Shown piece by piece: positions 9,009-19,113 of a DNA stretch of 64,000 nucleotides. The DNA comes from Nocardioides faecalis. GTDB lineage: Bacteria > Actinomycetota > Actinomycetes > Propionibacteriales > Nocardioidaceae. The stretch spans positions 1,178,001 to 1,242,000 of the forward strand of contig NZ_CP074406.1 in NCBI RefSeq assembly GCF_018388425.1, read 5' to 3'. Positions within the stretch are counted from its first letter, which is position 1. Every line of letters starts with the position of its first letter. Under the pieces are notes generated by a model that saw only the letters and a program-made list of their open reading frames with translations, was not told the origin of the DNA and made no database searches. A program made the position numbers and the translations under genes.

Positions 9009-9989
9009 ATGTCGCAGCAGCCGTTCTCCCGTCCCGGAGCGATCGACCTCTCCGCGCTCAAGAAGCGTCCGGCGCCCGCCGGCCCCGGTGCCGGCCGGCC
9101 GGCCGCGCCCGGTGCTCCCGCCGGTGGTGCCGGCGAGCCCGCCGGCGGCGGCTCGGCGTACTCCGTGGCCGTCGACGAGAGCAACTTCCAAAGCGTCCTG
9201 GAAGCCTCCATGACCGCTCCGGTCGTCCTCGTCTTCCACTCCCCGAGCCAGTCCCCGGAGAGCACCCAGCTCGCCGCCGACGTGATCACCGTCGCCGACG
9301 AGTACGACGGCCGGTTCCTCGCCGCGACCATCGACGTGGACGCCGTGCCGCAGATCGCCCAGGCCATGCAGATCCCGCAGGTCCCGCTGATGCTGGTGAT
9401 CCTCGACGGCCGTCCCGCCACCCAGCCGATCCCCGGCGCCGCGCCGATCGAGGACATCCGGGCGCTGTTCAACCAGCTGGCCCAGCAGCTCACCGCACAG
9501 GGCATCGCCGGGCACCACGCACCCCACGCGTTCGGCGGCGCGGCCGCGGCCACCACCGAGGGCGAGGAGCCCGAGATCGACCCCCGCTACGCTCCCGCGC
9601 AGGACGCGCTGGCCGACGGCGACATCGACCGTGCGGTGGCGGAGTACCAGAAGCTGGTGGACGCCAACCCCGCCGACCACGAGGCCGCCGCCGGCCTGGC
9701 CATGGCCAAGGTGCTGCAGCGCACCCAGGGCGTGGACCTCAACGCCGCCCGCGCCGCGGCCGCCGCCGCTCCCGACGACGTCGACGCGCAGACCATGGTC
9801 GCCGACCTGGACATGCTCGGCGGCCACGTCGAGGACGCCTTCGCCCGGCTGGTCGAGCTGGTGCGCCGCACCGCAGGCAAGGACCGTGACCGCGCCCGCG
9901 AGCACCTCGTCGGCCTGTTCGCCGCCGTCGGCAACGACGACCCGCGGGTGCTCAAGGGCCGCCAGGCGCTGGCCTCGGCGCTGTTCTGA
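9009..9989 (+). CDS. Tetratricopeptide thioredoxin-fold protein, YbbN/CnoX-like
   Basis: A 326-aa protein. It has a Pro/Ala/Gly-rich N-terminal linker (residues 18-48), a thioredoxin-fold domain (about 50-160), and C-terminal TPR-like helices (about 185-326). The place of the thioredoxin CxxC motif is SPSQSPES (78-85) with no cysteine, so it cannot act as a dithiol oxidoreductase. Cysteine-poor actinobacterial relatives are thought to be chaperone-like; E. coli CnoX hands unfolded proteins to GroEL. Cytosolic. Confidence 0.82.
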   Translation: MSQQPFSRPGAIDLSALKKRPAPAGPGAGRPAAPGAPAGGAGEPAGGGSAYSVAVDESNFQSVLEASMTAPVVLVFHSPSQSPESTQLAADVITVADEYDGRFLAATIDVDAVPQIAQAMQIPQVPLMLVILDGRPATQPIPGAAPIEDIRALFNQLAQQLTAQGIAGHHAPHAFGGAAAATTEGEEPEIDPRYAPAQDALADGDIDRAVAEYQKLVDANPADHEAAAGLAMAKVLQRTQGVDLNAARAAAAAAPDDVDAQTMVADLDMLGGHVEDAFARLVELVRRTAGKDRDRAREHLVGLFAAVGNDDPRVLKGRQALASALF

Positions 9990-10020
9990 GCCCGGCCGAG
10001 CGAGCGCGGGACCGAGGACG

Positions 10021-10794
10021 ATGACCACCCTGCCGACGGTGGGCGCGGGCGCGGCCCCGGCGCTGGGTTTCGCCCAGGGCGCGGGCTTCCTGCTCCGCGG
10101 CGCCCGGCTGTGGCGCACCCGGCCCGGCCTGATGCTGCTGGGCGTCGTACCGGCCCTGATCGTCGCGCTGCTGCTCGCGGCCGTGTTCGTGACGCTGCTC
10201 TTCTGGGTCGACGACCTCGTCGCCTGGGCCACGCCGTTCGCCGACGGCTGGGACGCCGGCGTGCGCACTCCGCTCCGGTTCCTCCTCGGCCTCGCGGTGC
10301 TGGCCGGGGCGGCCATGCTGGCCGTGGTCACCTTCACCGGGCTCACCCTCGCCGTGGGCGACCCCTTCTACGCCCGGATCTGGGCCGAGGTGGAGCGCTC
10401 GCTGGGCGGCGAGGTCCCCGAGGCCGGGGTCGGCTGGCTGCGTGGGGCCCGCGACGGGCTGGTGCTCGTCGTGCTCGGCGCGCTGACCGGGCTCTGCGTC
10501 TTCGTGGTGGGGCTGCTGCCCTTCGTCGGCGCGGTGCTGGGCGCGGTGCTCGGGCTCCTCGTCTCGGGCAGGCTGCTGGCCGGCGAGCTCGTCTCCCGCC
10601 CGCTGGAGGCCCGCGGCCTGGACCGCCGGGCGCGAGCCGCCCTGATGCGGCGTCACCGCGGGGCGATGCTCGGCTTCGGGATCAGCGTGCAGGCCTGCTT
10701 CCTGGTGCCGCTGGGCGGGATCGCCGTGATGCCGGCCGCCGTCGCCGGCGCCACCTACCTCGCGCGGGAGGCGCTGGGCTCCGAGCCCGCCTGA
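10021..10794 (+). CDS. EI24-domain membrane protein (CysZ-like)
   Basis: A 257-aa integral membrane protein of the EI24/CysZ superfamily. Hydrophobic segments occur at about residues 37-65, 85-115, 145-185 and 220-245. CysZ transports sulfate in enterobacteria, but actinobacterial EI24 proteins are not shown to do so and no cys genes are adjacent. The 3' end overlaps the convergent LysR gene by 40 nt. Confidence 0.8.
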   Translation: MTTLPTVGAGAAPALGFAQGAGFLLRGARLWRTRPGLMLLGVVPALIVALLLAAVFVTLLFWVDDLVAWATPFADGWDAGVRTPLRFLLGLAVLAGAAMLAVVTFTGLTLAVGDPFYARIWAEVERSLGGEVPEAGVGWLRGARDGLVLVVLGALTGLCVFVVGLLPFVGAVLGAVLGLLVSGRLLAGELVSRPLEARGLDRRARAALMRRHRGAMLGFGISVQACFLVPLGGIAVMPAAVAGATYLAREALGSEPA

Positions 10795-11675
10795 GCCAGC
10801 GCGTCCAGCACCGCGGTCACGGCAGGGGAGTCCGCCATCGTGCGGCGGTGCAGTGCATCGACGAGACGCACCGGCTCCGGGTCGCGCACCGGTACGGCGA
10901 CCAGCGCCTCGCCCAACGGGGCCCGCCCCATGCGCGGCACCAGCGCCACCCCCAGCCCGGCCGCGACGAGGGCGAGGTGGGAGTCGAACTCCGCGCTGAC
11001 GTGGGCGATCCGCGGCCCCCGGCCGGTGCCGTCGTACATCCGGCCCAGCCACTGCCGGCAGATGGTGCCCTCGGAGGTGGCTACCCAGTCCACCTCCAGC
11101 AGGTCGTGCGGGGTGACGCTGCTGCGTGTGGCCAGCGGGTGCTCGCGGTGCACGACGAGGTCGGCGACGTCGCCGGCCAGGGGAGTGGTGACGACGTGCT
11201 CGGGCACGGCCAGCGCGACGCCACCCCACCGGTGCACGACGCCGATCTCCACCTCGCCGCCGGCGACCAGGTCGACGGTGTCCCACGGCTCGTGCTCGGT
11301 CAGGGTGAGCCGCAGCTCGGGGTGCTCCTCGCGCAGCCGCCGCACGATCGGCGCGACCAGCCCGCGCATCGCCGTGGAGAACGCCGCGAGCCGGACCTGT
11401 CCACTCACCACGCCCGCCCGGCGCTGCAGCCCGGCCTCCAGCTCCTCCAGCTCGGCGAGCACGCGCCGGCTGGACTCGACCAGGTGCAGGCCGTGGCTGG
11501 TCAGCATCACCCCGCGGCCCACCCGCTCCAGCAGCGGCACCCCGGTCTGTCGCTCGAGCCGCTTGACCTGCTGGGAGATGGCGCTGGGGGTGAAGCCGGT
11601 GGCCGCCGCCGCGGCCACCACGGAGCCGTGGGTGGCGACGGCCCGCAGGCCGGCGAGCGCGTCGAGATCGATCAT
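10755..11675 (-). CDS. LysR-family transcriptional regulator
   Basis: A 306-aa regulator. The N-terminal winged helix-turn-helix (residues 1-60: MIDLDALAGLRAVATHGS, then TGFTPSAISQQVKRLERQTG) is typical of LysR. The rest is the periplasmic-binding-like effector domain. It is divergently transcribed from an EamA-family exporter gene, the classical arrangement in which LysR controls both itself and the exporter. The effector is unknown. Its 3' end overlaps the EI24 gene. Confidence 0.93.
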   Translation of the reverse strand: MIDLDALAGLRAVATHGSVVAAAAATGFTPSAISQQVKRLERQTGVPLLERVGRGVMLTSHGLHLVESSRRVLAELEELEAGLQRRAGVVSGQVRLAAFSTAMRGLVAPIVRRLREEHPELRLTLTEHEPWDTVDLVAGGEVEIGVVHRWGGVALAVPEHVVTTPLAGDVADLVVHREHPLATRSSVTPHDLLEVDWVATSEGTICRQWLGRMYDGTGRGPRIAHVSAEFDSHLALVAAGLGVALVPRMGRAPLGEALVAVPVRDPEPVRLVDALHRRTMADSPAVTAVLDALAQAGSEPSASRAR

Positions 11676-11694
11676 GCAGCGACGCTACATGAAG

Positions 11695-11704
11695 ACATGC
11701 ATGT
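11695..11704. promoter_or_regulatory. Palindrome in the LysR/EamA divergent promoter
   Basis: ACATGCATGT is a perfect 10-bp palindrome, 20 nt upstream of the LysR start and 45 nt upstream of the preferred exporter start. It is a candidate LysR operator by position; the family usually binds T-N11-A type sites, so the exact box is uncertain. Confidence 0.35.
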
Positions 11705-11748
11705 TTGTTCGCTGGTGCTACAGGGTCGAGGTGCTCGATGCTGGTCCG

Positions 11749-12705
11749 GTGAACCGCCGGGAACAGTCGCTCGCCGCCCTCGTCGCCGCCATCTGGGGCG
11801 TCAACTTCGTCGTGATCGACTGGGGCATGGGCGACGTGCCGCCACTGGTGTTCCTGGCGGTGCGGTTCCTCGCCGTCATCGTGCCGGCCGTCCTGCTGGT
11901 GCCGCCGCCCGCCGTGGGCTGGCGCACCGTCGCGGCGGTGGGGACCTTCATGTCGCTGGGCCAGTTCGGCCTGCTCTACGTCGCCCTCGACGTCGGCCTG
12001 CCACCCGGGCTGGCCGGGCTGGTGCTGCAGGCGCAGGTGGCGTTGACGATCGCGATCTCCGCCGTCGCGCTGCGGGAGCGGCCCACCCGGGCGCAGGCGA
12101 TCGGGGTCCTGCTCGGCGCCGTCGGGCTGGTGGTGGTCGGGTTCGGCCGCGGCGGGCACGTCGCGCTGCTCGGGCTCCTGCTGTGCCTGGGGGCCGCGCT
12201 GATGTGGGCGATCGGCAACGTCGTCGCGCGCACCTCCGGTGCCGGCGGCGCGGCCGGCGGGCTGTCGATGACCGTGTGGTCGGCGCTCGTCGTGCCCGTC
12301 CCGCTGCTGCTGCTCGCGGTGGCGCTGGACGGCCCCGGGACCCTGTCGGCAGCCGCTGCGGCCTTCGGCTGGAAGGCGGCGCTCTCCACCCTCTACACCG
12401 CCGGCCTCGCCTCGCTCGTCGGCTACGGCATCTTCAACAGCCTGCTCGCCCGCCACCCCTCCTCCGAGGTGGTGCCGTGGATCCTGCTCGTGCCGCCGGT
12501 GGCGATCGGCTCCGCGTGGCTGCTGCTCGACGAGGTGCCCTCACCCGGCGAGCTGGCCGGCGGGGTGCTGCTGGTCGCCGGGGTGCTCGTCGCCCAGCGA
12601 GGTGGGCGGCGGGTGGCGAGGGAGGCGCTCAGCGACCGGACTCGGTGTACGACGGCCCCGTCCCGGCCAGGCTCGCCAGTGCCGCCCGCACCCGCCGCGC
12701 CGTGA
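11749..12705 (+). CDS. EamA/DMT-family membrane transporter
   Basis: A 318-aa protein with about ten transmembrane helices in two EamA repeats. The first begins LAALVAAIWGVNFVVIDWG, a typical EamA opening. Members export amino acids, nucleobases or other metabolites. The GTG start (VNRREQ) gives the usual EamA N-terminus. An upstream in-frame ATG at 11701 would add 16 hydrophilic residues and overlap the candidate operator. The divergent LysR gene is the likely regulator. The 3' end overlaps the convergent NUDIX gene by 77 nt. Confidence 0.85.
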   Translation: MNRREQSLAALVAAIWGVNFVVIDWGMGDVPPLVFLAVRFLAVIVPAVLLVPPPAVGWRTVAAVGTFMSLGQFGLLYVALDVGLPPGLAGLVLQAQVALTIAISAVALRERPTRAQAIGVLLGAVGLVVVGFGRGGHVALLGLLLCLGAALMWAIGNVVARTSGAGGAAGGLSMTVWSALVVPVPLLLLAVALDGPGTLSAAAAAFGWKAALSTLYTAGLASLVGYGIFNSLLARHPSSEVVPWILLVPPVAIGSAWLLLDEVPSPGELAGGVLLVAGVLVAQRGGRRVAREALSDRTRCTTAPSRPGSPVPPAPAAP

Positions 12706-13405
12706 AGTCGGTGGCGCGCTCGTCGATCTCGCTCAGGGTGAGGAACTGCGCCGCGATGATCTCGCGGGCCTGCGGCACCACCTGATCGGCGAGGGCTTCG
12801 GGGTGGGCGCCGCCGTCGAAGACCAGGCAGAGGGCGTCGTCCCAGCCGCCCCACGGCGGCATCCAGTCGGTCAGCACCAGGCCGCCGGCGGTGATCCGCA
12901 GCTGCAGCTCCTCCTCGAGCTCGCGGGAGACCGCGAGCCGGGGCGACTCACCGACCTCGACGACGCCGCCGGGCAGGTCCCAGTCGCTCTTGTAGGTCAG
13001 GTTGCACATCAGCACCCGCGGCTCGGGGCCGGGGGTGTCGTCGCGGACCAACATCTGCGCGATCCCGCGCTTGCGGGGCAGGAACGCGTTGAGCAGGGAG
13101 CGGAAGCCCGCCGGCTCGTGCACCGGCACGTCGTCGGCGAGCCGGGCGTAGACCACCACGTCGCCGGTGCGGCCGCGCTGCACCCCCTCGCGCTGCAGGC
13201 CGGCCCACGTCGCGATCCGCTGGCCCTCCTCGTCGTCGGTGGCGACCTTCACCTCGACTCGGTCATGGTCCACCAGTGCGGCGGCGGCCTGCCGGCGCAC
13301 GATGTCGACAGCCGAGCGCCAGCCGCGGTCGGTGAGGTCGGAGGTCCAGGTCAGCCGAGCGGTGCCGTCGTCGACGGTGCTGTGGCTGACGCTCGGATCG
13401 GACAC
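12629..13405 (-). CDS. NUDIX hydrolase with N-terminal GNAT-like segment
   Basis: A 258-aa protein. Residues 146-168 form a NUDIX box (GVVEVGESPRLAVSRELEEE) with the G, E, R-E and E-E positions, so hydrolysis of a nucleoside-diphosphate-linked compound is expected. The last glycine of the consensus is Gln. Residues 30-90 resemble the C-terminal half of a GNAT acetyltransferase: an RVEVKV strand, WAGLQREGVQRG like the GF.REG loop, then DVVVYARL. The acetyl-CoA-binding core is absent, so it is probably a fold remnant or a substrate-binding module. The stop of this gene lies within the end of the convergent EamA gene. Confidence 0.8.
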   Translation of the reverse strand: MSDPSVSHSTVDDGTARLTWTSDLTDRGWRSAVDIVRRQAAAALVDHDRVEVKVATDDEEGQRIATWAGLQREGVQRGRTGDVVVYARLADDVPVHEPAGFRSLLNAFLPRKRGIAQMLVRDDTPGPEPRVLMCNLTYKSDWDLPGGVVEVGESPRLAVSRELEEELQLRITAGGLVLTDWMPPWGGWDDALCLVFDGGAHPEALADQVVPQAREIIAAQFLTLSEIDERATDFTARRVRAALASLAGTGPSYTESGR

Positions 13406-13409
13406 AGAC

Positions 13410-15503
<2,094 letters not shown>

Positions 15504-15595
15504 CTACCTGACTTTAGCCACGTCCGCCCAAGCCCCCCAGGACGCGCGAACACGCGCAGGTGCGGGGTTCGGGGCTCCGGGTGTGGGATGGGCGG

Positions 15596-16858
15596 GTGAG
15601 CAGCTCGGGGTCCGCGCCCGCGTCATGGCGGCTGATGGTCGTCGTCCCGGCCGTGCTGGCGTTCTTGTCGATGATCGGGCCGTTCAGCATCGACACCCCG
15701 TTTCCCGCCTTCGCGCAGATGGGCGCGGACCTCGGTGCGAGCGCCGCGGAGCTGCAGCTGGTCGTCTCGGTCTACCTGGGCTGCTTCGCGTTGATGTCCG
15801 TGCTGCACGGCCCGATCTCCGACGCCCTCGGCCGGCGGCCGGTGATGCTGGCCTCCCTCACGGTGTACGTCGTGGCGTCGGTGGGCTGCGCGGTGGCGCC
15901 CACCCTCGGCTGGCTGCTCGTGGGCCGGGCGGTGCAAGGGCTCAGCGCCGGCGGGGCGACCATCGTCAGCCGCACCGTGATCCGCGACCTGTTCACCGGT
16001 GCGACCGCCCAGCGGCTGATGAGCCGGGTCGCGGTGATCTTCGGGATCGCGCCGGCGATCGGGCCGGTGCTGGGCGGCGCGATGCTGCGCCTGGGGGAGT
16101 GGCCGGCCGTCTTCTGCTTCCAGGTCGGTCTCGGCATCGCCCTGGCGGTCGCGGTGCTGACACTGCTGCCGGAGTCGCTGCCGGTGGAGCGACGCTCCGC
16201 GCTGCGGGTGAGGGCGGTGCTGGCCAGCCTGCGCGACGTCGCCCGCGTCGCGGCCTTCCAACGGCTGGCCTGGGCGACGGCACTGATCTTCGGCGCGCAG
16301 TTCCTCTACATCGGTGGCGCCTCGATCTTCGTCGTCGACATCCTGGGCCAGGGCGAGCTCGACTACTGGAAGCTCTTCGTGCCCATGATCGGCGCGATGT
16401 CGTTCGGCTCGTGGTTGTGCGGGCGCGCCGCGGGACGGATGACGGCGCGGCGGCTGACCTCGATCGGCTGCGCCGTCGCCCTGCTCGGCGGCGTGGTGGG
16501 CGTGGTGGTGGCGGCGACGCCGGCCGGCACCCGGCTGCCGTGGGCGGTCGTGGGGCTGGGCCTGCTGGCCCTGGGCAACGGCATGACCTACCCGACGCTG
16601 CAGCTGGTGATGCTGGACCTGTTCCTGGACCGGCTCGGTGCGGTCGCCTCGCTGTCGATGTTCCTCAGTCTGGCGCTCAACGCCGTCGCGGCCACCGCGC
16701 TCACCCCGCACCTGGGTGGCTCCGCGCTGGCGTTCGCGGCCGCGGCAGGGGTGGGCGTGGTGGCCGGCCAGCTCCTCTGGCTGTGGCACTGCGTGCTCGA
16801 GGACCGCGACTGCGCGGTGCGCCGGGCAGCGGCTGGCAGCCCGGCCGAGCTTTCCTGA
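15596..16858 (+). CDS. Bcr/CflA-type MFS drug-resistance transporter
   Basis: A proton-driven exporter of about 420 aa with twelve predicted helices. GPISDALGRRPVML is the MFS motif A between helices 2 and 3, and AVQGLSAGGATIVSRTVIRDL is the segment typical of the Bcr/CflA group. The start is uncertain: in-frame GTG codons at 15560, 15581 and 15596 are all possible, and 15596 was chosen because it leaves a normal short N-terminus. It is divergent from glgB, and its substrate cannot be predicted. Confidence 0.85.
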   Translation: MSSSGSAPASWRLMVVVPAVLAFLSMIGPFSIDTPFPAFAQMGADLGASAAELQLVVSVYLGCFALMSVLHGPISDALGRRPVMLASLTVYVVASVGCAVAPTLGWLLVGRAVQGLSAGGATIVSRTVIRDLFTGATAQRLMSRVAVIFGIAPAIGPVLGGAMLRLGEWPAVFCFQVGLGIALAVAVLTLLPESLPVERRSALRVRAVLASLRDVARVAAFQRLAWATALIFGAQFLYIGGASIFVVDILGQGELDYWKLFVPMIGAMSFGSWLCGRAAGRMTARRLTSIGCAVALLGGVVGVVVAATPAGTRLPWAVVGLGLLALGNGMTYPTLQLVMLDLFLDRLGAVASLSMFLSLALNAVAATALTPHLGGSALAFAAAAGVGVVAGQLLWLWHCVLEDRDCAVRRAAAGSPAELS

Positions 16859-16874
16859 GGGGCCGATCGTGCCG

Positions 16875-16895
16875 ATCTATTGATCTTCGATAGAT
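16875..16895. promoter_or_regulatory. AT-rich inverted repeat upstream of the DUF2975/HTH pair
   Basis: ATCTAT and ATAGAT flank a 9-nt spacer, 20 nt upstream of the DUF2975 start. The stretch is strikingly AT-rich for this genome. Its position fits an operator or promoter for the two-gene operon, possibly bound by the HTH protein encoded there. Confidence 0.45.
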
Positions 16896-16914
16896 TCCGA
16901 GCGATGCTCGACTC

Positions 16915-17394
16915 ATGACTGTCGTACGTCGAGCGGTCCTCCCGCTTCGCGCGACGCTCGTGGCGAGCTTCGCGATGCTGGTGCTGCTCCAGGTGTTCTC
17001 GATGCCCGGTCAGTTCCGGCACATGGCCGAGGAGAACCCCGAGGACGCCGAGCTGCGCTGGCCCCTGACGATCGTGGCGATCCTCGTGATCGGATGCGTC
17101 CAGGTGGTGATCGTGTGCACCTGGCGCCTGCTGACGATGGTCGCCCGCGACCGCATCTTCACTGCCGCCTCGCTGCGCTGGGTGGACGCGATCATCGCCG
17201 CGATCGGCGTCGGCTGGCTCCTGCTCGCCGGGATCCTGCTCGGCCTGGCCGGCTACTGGGACGATCCCGCGGGGCCGCTGCTGATCATCCTGCTTCTCCT
17301 CGCCGGGGGAGCGCTCGGCCTGCTGGTCGTGGTGATGCGGGAGCTGCTGCGCCAGGCCACCGACCTGCGCTCGGACCTGGACTCGGTGATCTGA
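16915..17394 (+). CDS. DUF2975-family membrane protein
   Basis: A 159-aa protein with four transmembrane segments (about residues 12-30, 48-70, 88-110 and 121-142), matching the DUF2975 layout. Such proteins are usually encoded with a small Cro/CI-type HTH protein, as here. The stop codon overlaps the HTH start (TGATG), which implies translational coupling. The membrane protein may sense a signal passed to the HTH partner, but no mechanism is established from sequence. Confidence 0.8.
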   Translation: MTVVRRAVLPLRATLVASFAMLVLLQVFSMPGQFRHMAEENPEDAELRWPLTIVAILVIGCVQVVIVCTWRLLTMVARDRIFTAASLRWVDAIIAAIGVGWLLLAGILLGLAGYWDDPAGPLLIILLLLAGGALGLLVVVMRELLRQATDLRSDLDSVI

Positions 17395-17609
17395 TGCCGA
17401 TCGTGGTCCGCATCGACCTCGAGCTCGCCCGCCGCAAGATGGGCGTGGGCGAGTTCGCCGAGCGAGTCGGGCTCACCCCGGCCAACGTCGCGGTGCTGAA
17501 GAACGGGCGCGCCAAGGCCGTCCGCTTCTCCACGCTCGAGGCGATGTGCCGTGTGCTGGAGTGCCAGCCCGGCGACCTGCTGGAGTACGTGCCCGACGGC
17601 GAGCCCTGA
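17394..17609 (+). CDS. YozG-like helix-turn-helix regulator
   Basis: A 71-aa Cro/CI-type DNA-binding protein. It opens MPIVVRIDLELARRKMGVG and contains FAERVGLTPANVAVLKNGRAKAVRFSTLEAMCRVLECQPGDLLEY, the standard five-helix XRE_N-like fold with no extra domain. It is encoded directly after the DUF2975 gene with a 1-nt overlap. The likely target is its own operon. Confidence 0.88.
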   Translation: MPIVVRIDLELARRKMGVGEFAERVGLTPANVAVLKNGRAKAVRFSTLEAMCRVLECQPGDLLEYVPDGEP

Positions 17610-17627
17610 GCGCCCGGGGCGGTCGGT

Positions 17628-17649
17628 CGTCAGTCGCTCGTCAGTCGCT
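17628..17649. repeat. 11-bp tandem duplication at the mak stop codon
   Basis: CGTCAGTCGCT occurs twice in tandem, with a partial third copy following. The maltokinase stop codon lies in the second unit, so the duplication extends past the end of that gene. Confidence 0.8.
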
Positions 17650-19113
17650 CGTCAGCCGGGCGACGCCCTCCAGCGGGATCGACAGCCACGTCGGCCGGTT
17701 GCGGGCCTCGTAGACGCACTCGTAGATCGCCTTGTCCACCACGTAGGCGGTGAGCAGGGTGCGGTCCTCGGCACCGAACCCGGCGTCGCCGCAGTACGCC
17801 GCCAGGAACGCCTTGCGGTTGCGCCGGGCCCACTCGCCGGCGCGGATCGCACGCTGGTGCAGGACGTCGGGGTCCTGCTCGGGCATTGACGCGGCGACCG
17901 CGTGCGGGGCGTAGTCGAAGGACCGGGTCATCCCCGCGACATCACGCCACGGGCTGTCCGGGCGCACCCGCTCGTCCATGGTCTTGGCTGGCTCGCCCTC
18001 GAAGTCGACGAGCTTCCAGCCGCCGACCGTGCGCAGCGTCTGCCCCAGGTGCAGGTCGGCGTGCACGCGCTGCACCGGCAGCTCGCCGAGCCCGGCCATC
18101 GCCGCGAACACCGCCCGCGCGGCGTCCGCGTGCTCGGCCAGCTGCGGCACCACCTCGATGGCTGCCTCGAGCCGGTCGGTCATCACCTGCGCGACGTGAG
18201 CGGCGTCGACGGTGTCGGTGGGGAAGGCCTCCCGCAGCTGGGCGTGCACCTCAGCCAGCGCCTCGCCGAGCCGCGCCGCCTCGCTGGCGAAGTCGCCGCC
18301 GACCTCCTCGGCGTGCAGGTCCGCCTCGGCGAACAGGTCGCGGACGCTGGCCAGTGCGATGCCCCAGCCGTCGCTGGCCGTGCGCAGGAACTGCTGGAGC
18401 ATGCCGAGGTGGGTCTCGTCGTGCTCGATCCAGCCGTACAGGTGTGCCACGTGCGTGGAGCCGGCCTCGGTCAGCACCCGGTGGGTGGTCACGTCGGGGT
18501 TCTCCCCGGGCGTCACCTTGCGGAACAGCTTGAGCACCGAGTCCTCGCCGAAGAAGACAGAGGAGTTCGACTGCTCCCCGGTGAACGGGCTGCCCGGGGC
18601 GGTGAGGTCCAGCTCGTGGCCACCGAGGCGCACGAACCCGATCGCGCTGCCGCTGCCCGTCTCGAACGAGCGCAGGTACAGGGCCATGGCGGCCCGGTCC
18701 TGCACCGCGTCGTAGGCGACCACCTCGGCGCCGGCGTCCGTCGCGGTACCGGTCGCGGCACCGTCAGGGGCGGGCCAGCGGCCGACGAACGCGTGGTCGA
18801 GACGCTCCTGCGGCTCGTCGTACAGCGCCAGCGGGAGCTGGTAGCGCTCCGGCTCGCCGCCGTCGTCGAAGGCCACCTCGGCCAGCGCGACCACGACCCG
18901 CGGCTCCCGGGCGGCCTCGGCCGGCCGGGTGCTGTGGTCGGTGGGCGCCGGGCTCGCGGCCGCCTCGCCGGGCGGCGGGGCCACCTCGCCCAGGACGTGG
19001 ACCTCGCTCACGGTGAACCCGCGGCCCTTGCTGCCGAACCATCGGGCCCGGTCCAGGTAGGCGTGCAGCGCCTCGTGGTCGACGTGGGTGAGCAGCTCGC
19101 TGGCGGTGGCCAT
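17641..19113 (-). CDS. mak: Maltokinase (GlgE pathway)
   Basis: Phosphorylates maltose to alpha-maltose 1-phosphate with ATP, supplying GlgE. The 490-aa protein has the kinase-like catalytic region VHADLHLGQT (catalytic Asp) followed by KLVDFEGEP (metal-binding Asp). The N-terminal cap contains RWFGSKGR, typical of Mak/Pep2. An Ala/Pro-rich insertion occurs at about residues 48-75. Its ATG overlaps the treS stop by one base, so it is the third gene of an overlapping glgE-treS-mak operon. Confidence 0.93.
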   Translation of the reverse strand: MATASELLTHVDHEALHAYLDRARWFGSKGRGFTVSEVHVLGEVAPPPGEAAASPAPTDHSTRPAEAAREPRVVVALAEVAFDDGGEPERYQLPLALYDEPQERLDHAFVGRWPAPDGAATGTATDAGAEVVAYDAVQDRAAMALYLRSFETGSGSAIGFVRLGGHELDLTAPGSPFTGEQSNSSVFFGEDSVLKLFRKVTPGENPDVTTHRVLTEAGSTHVAHLYGWIEHDETHLGMLQQFLRTASDGWGIALASVRDLFAEADLHAEEVGGDFASEAARLGEALAEVHAQLREAFPTDTVDAAHVAQVMTDRLEAAIEVVPQLAEHADAARAVFAAMAGLGELPVQRVHADLHLGQTLRTVGGWKLVDFEGEPAKTMDERVRPDSPWRDVAGMTRSFDYAPHAVAASMPEQDPDVLHQRAIRAGEWARRNRKAFLAAYCGDAGFGAEDRTLLTAYVVDKAIYECVYEARNRPTWLSIPLEGVARLTSD

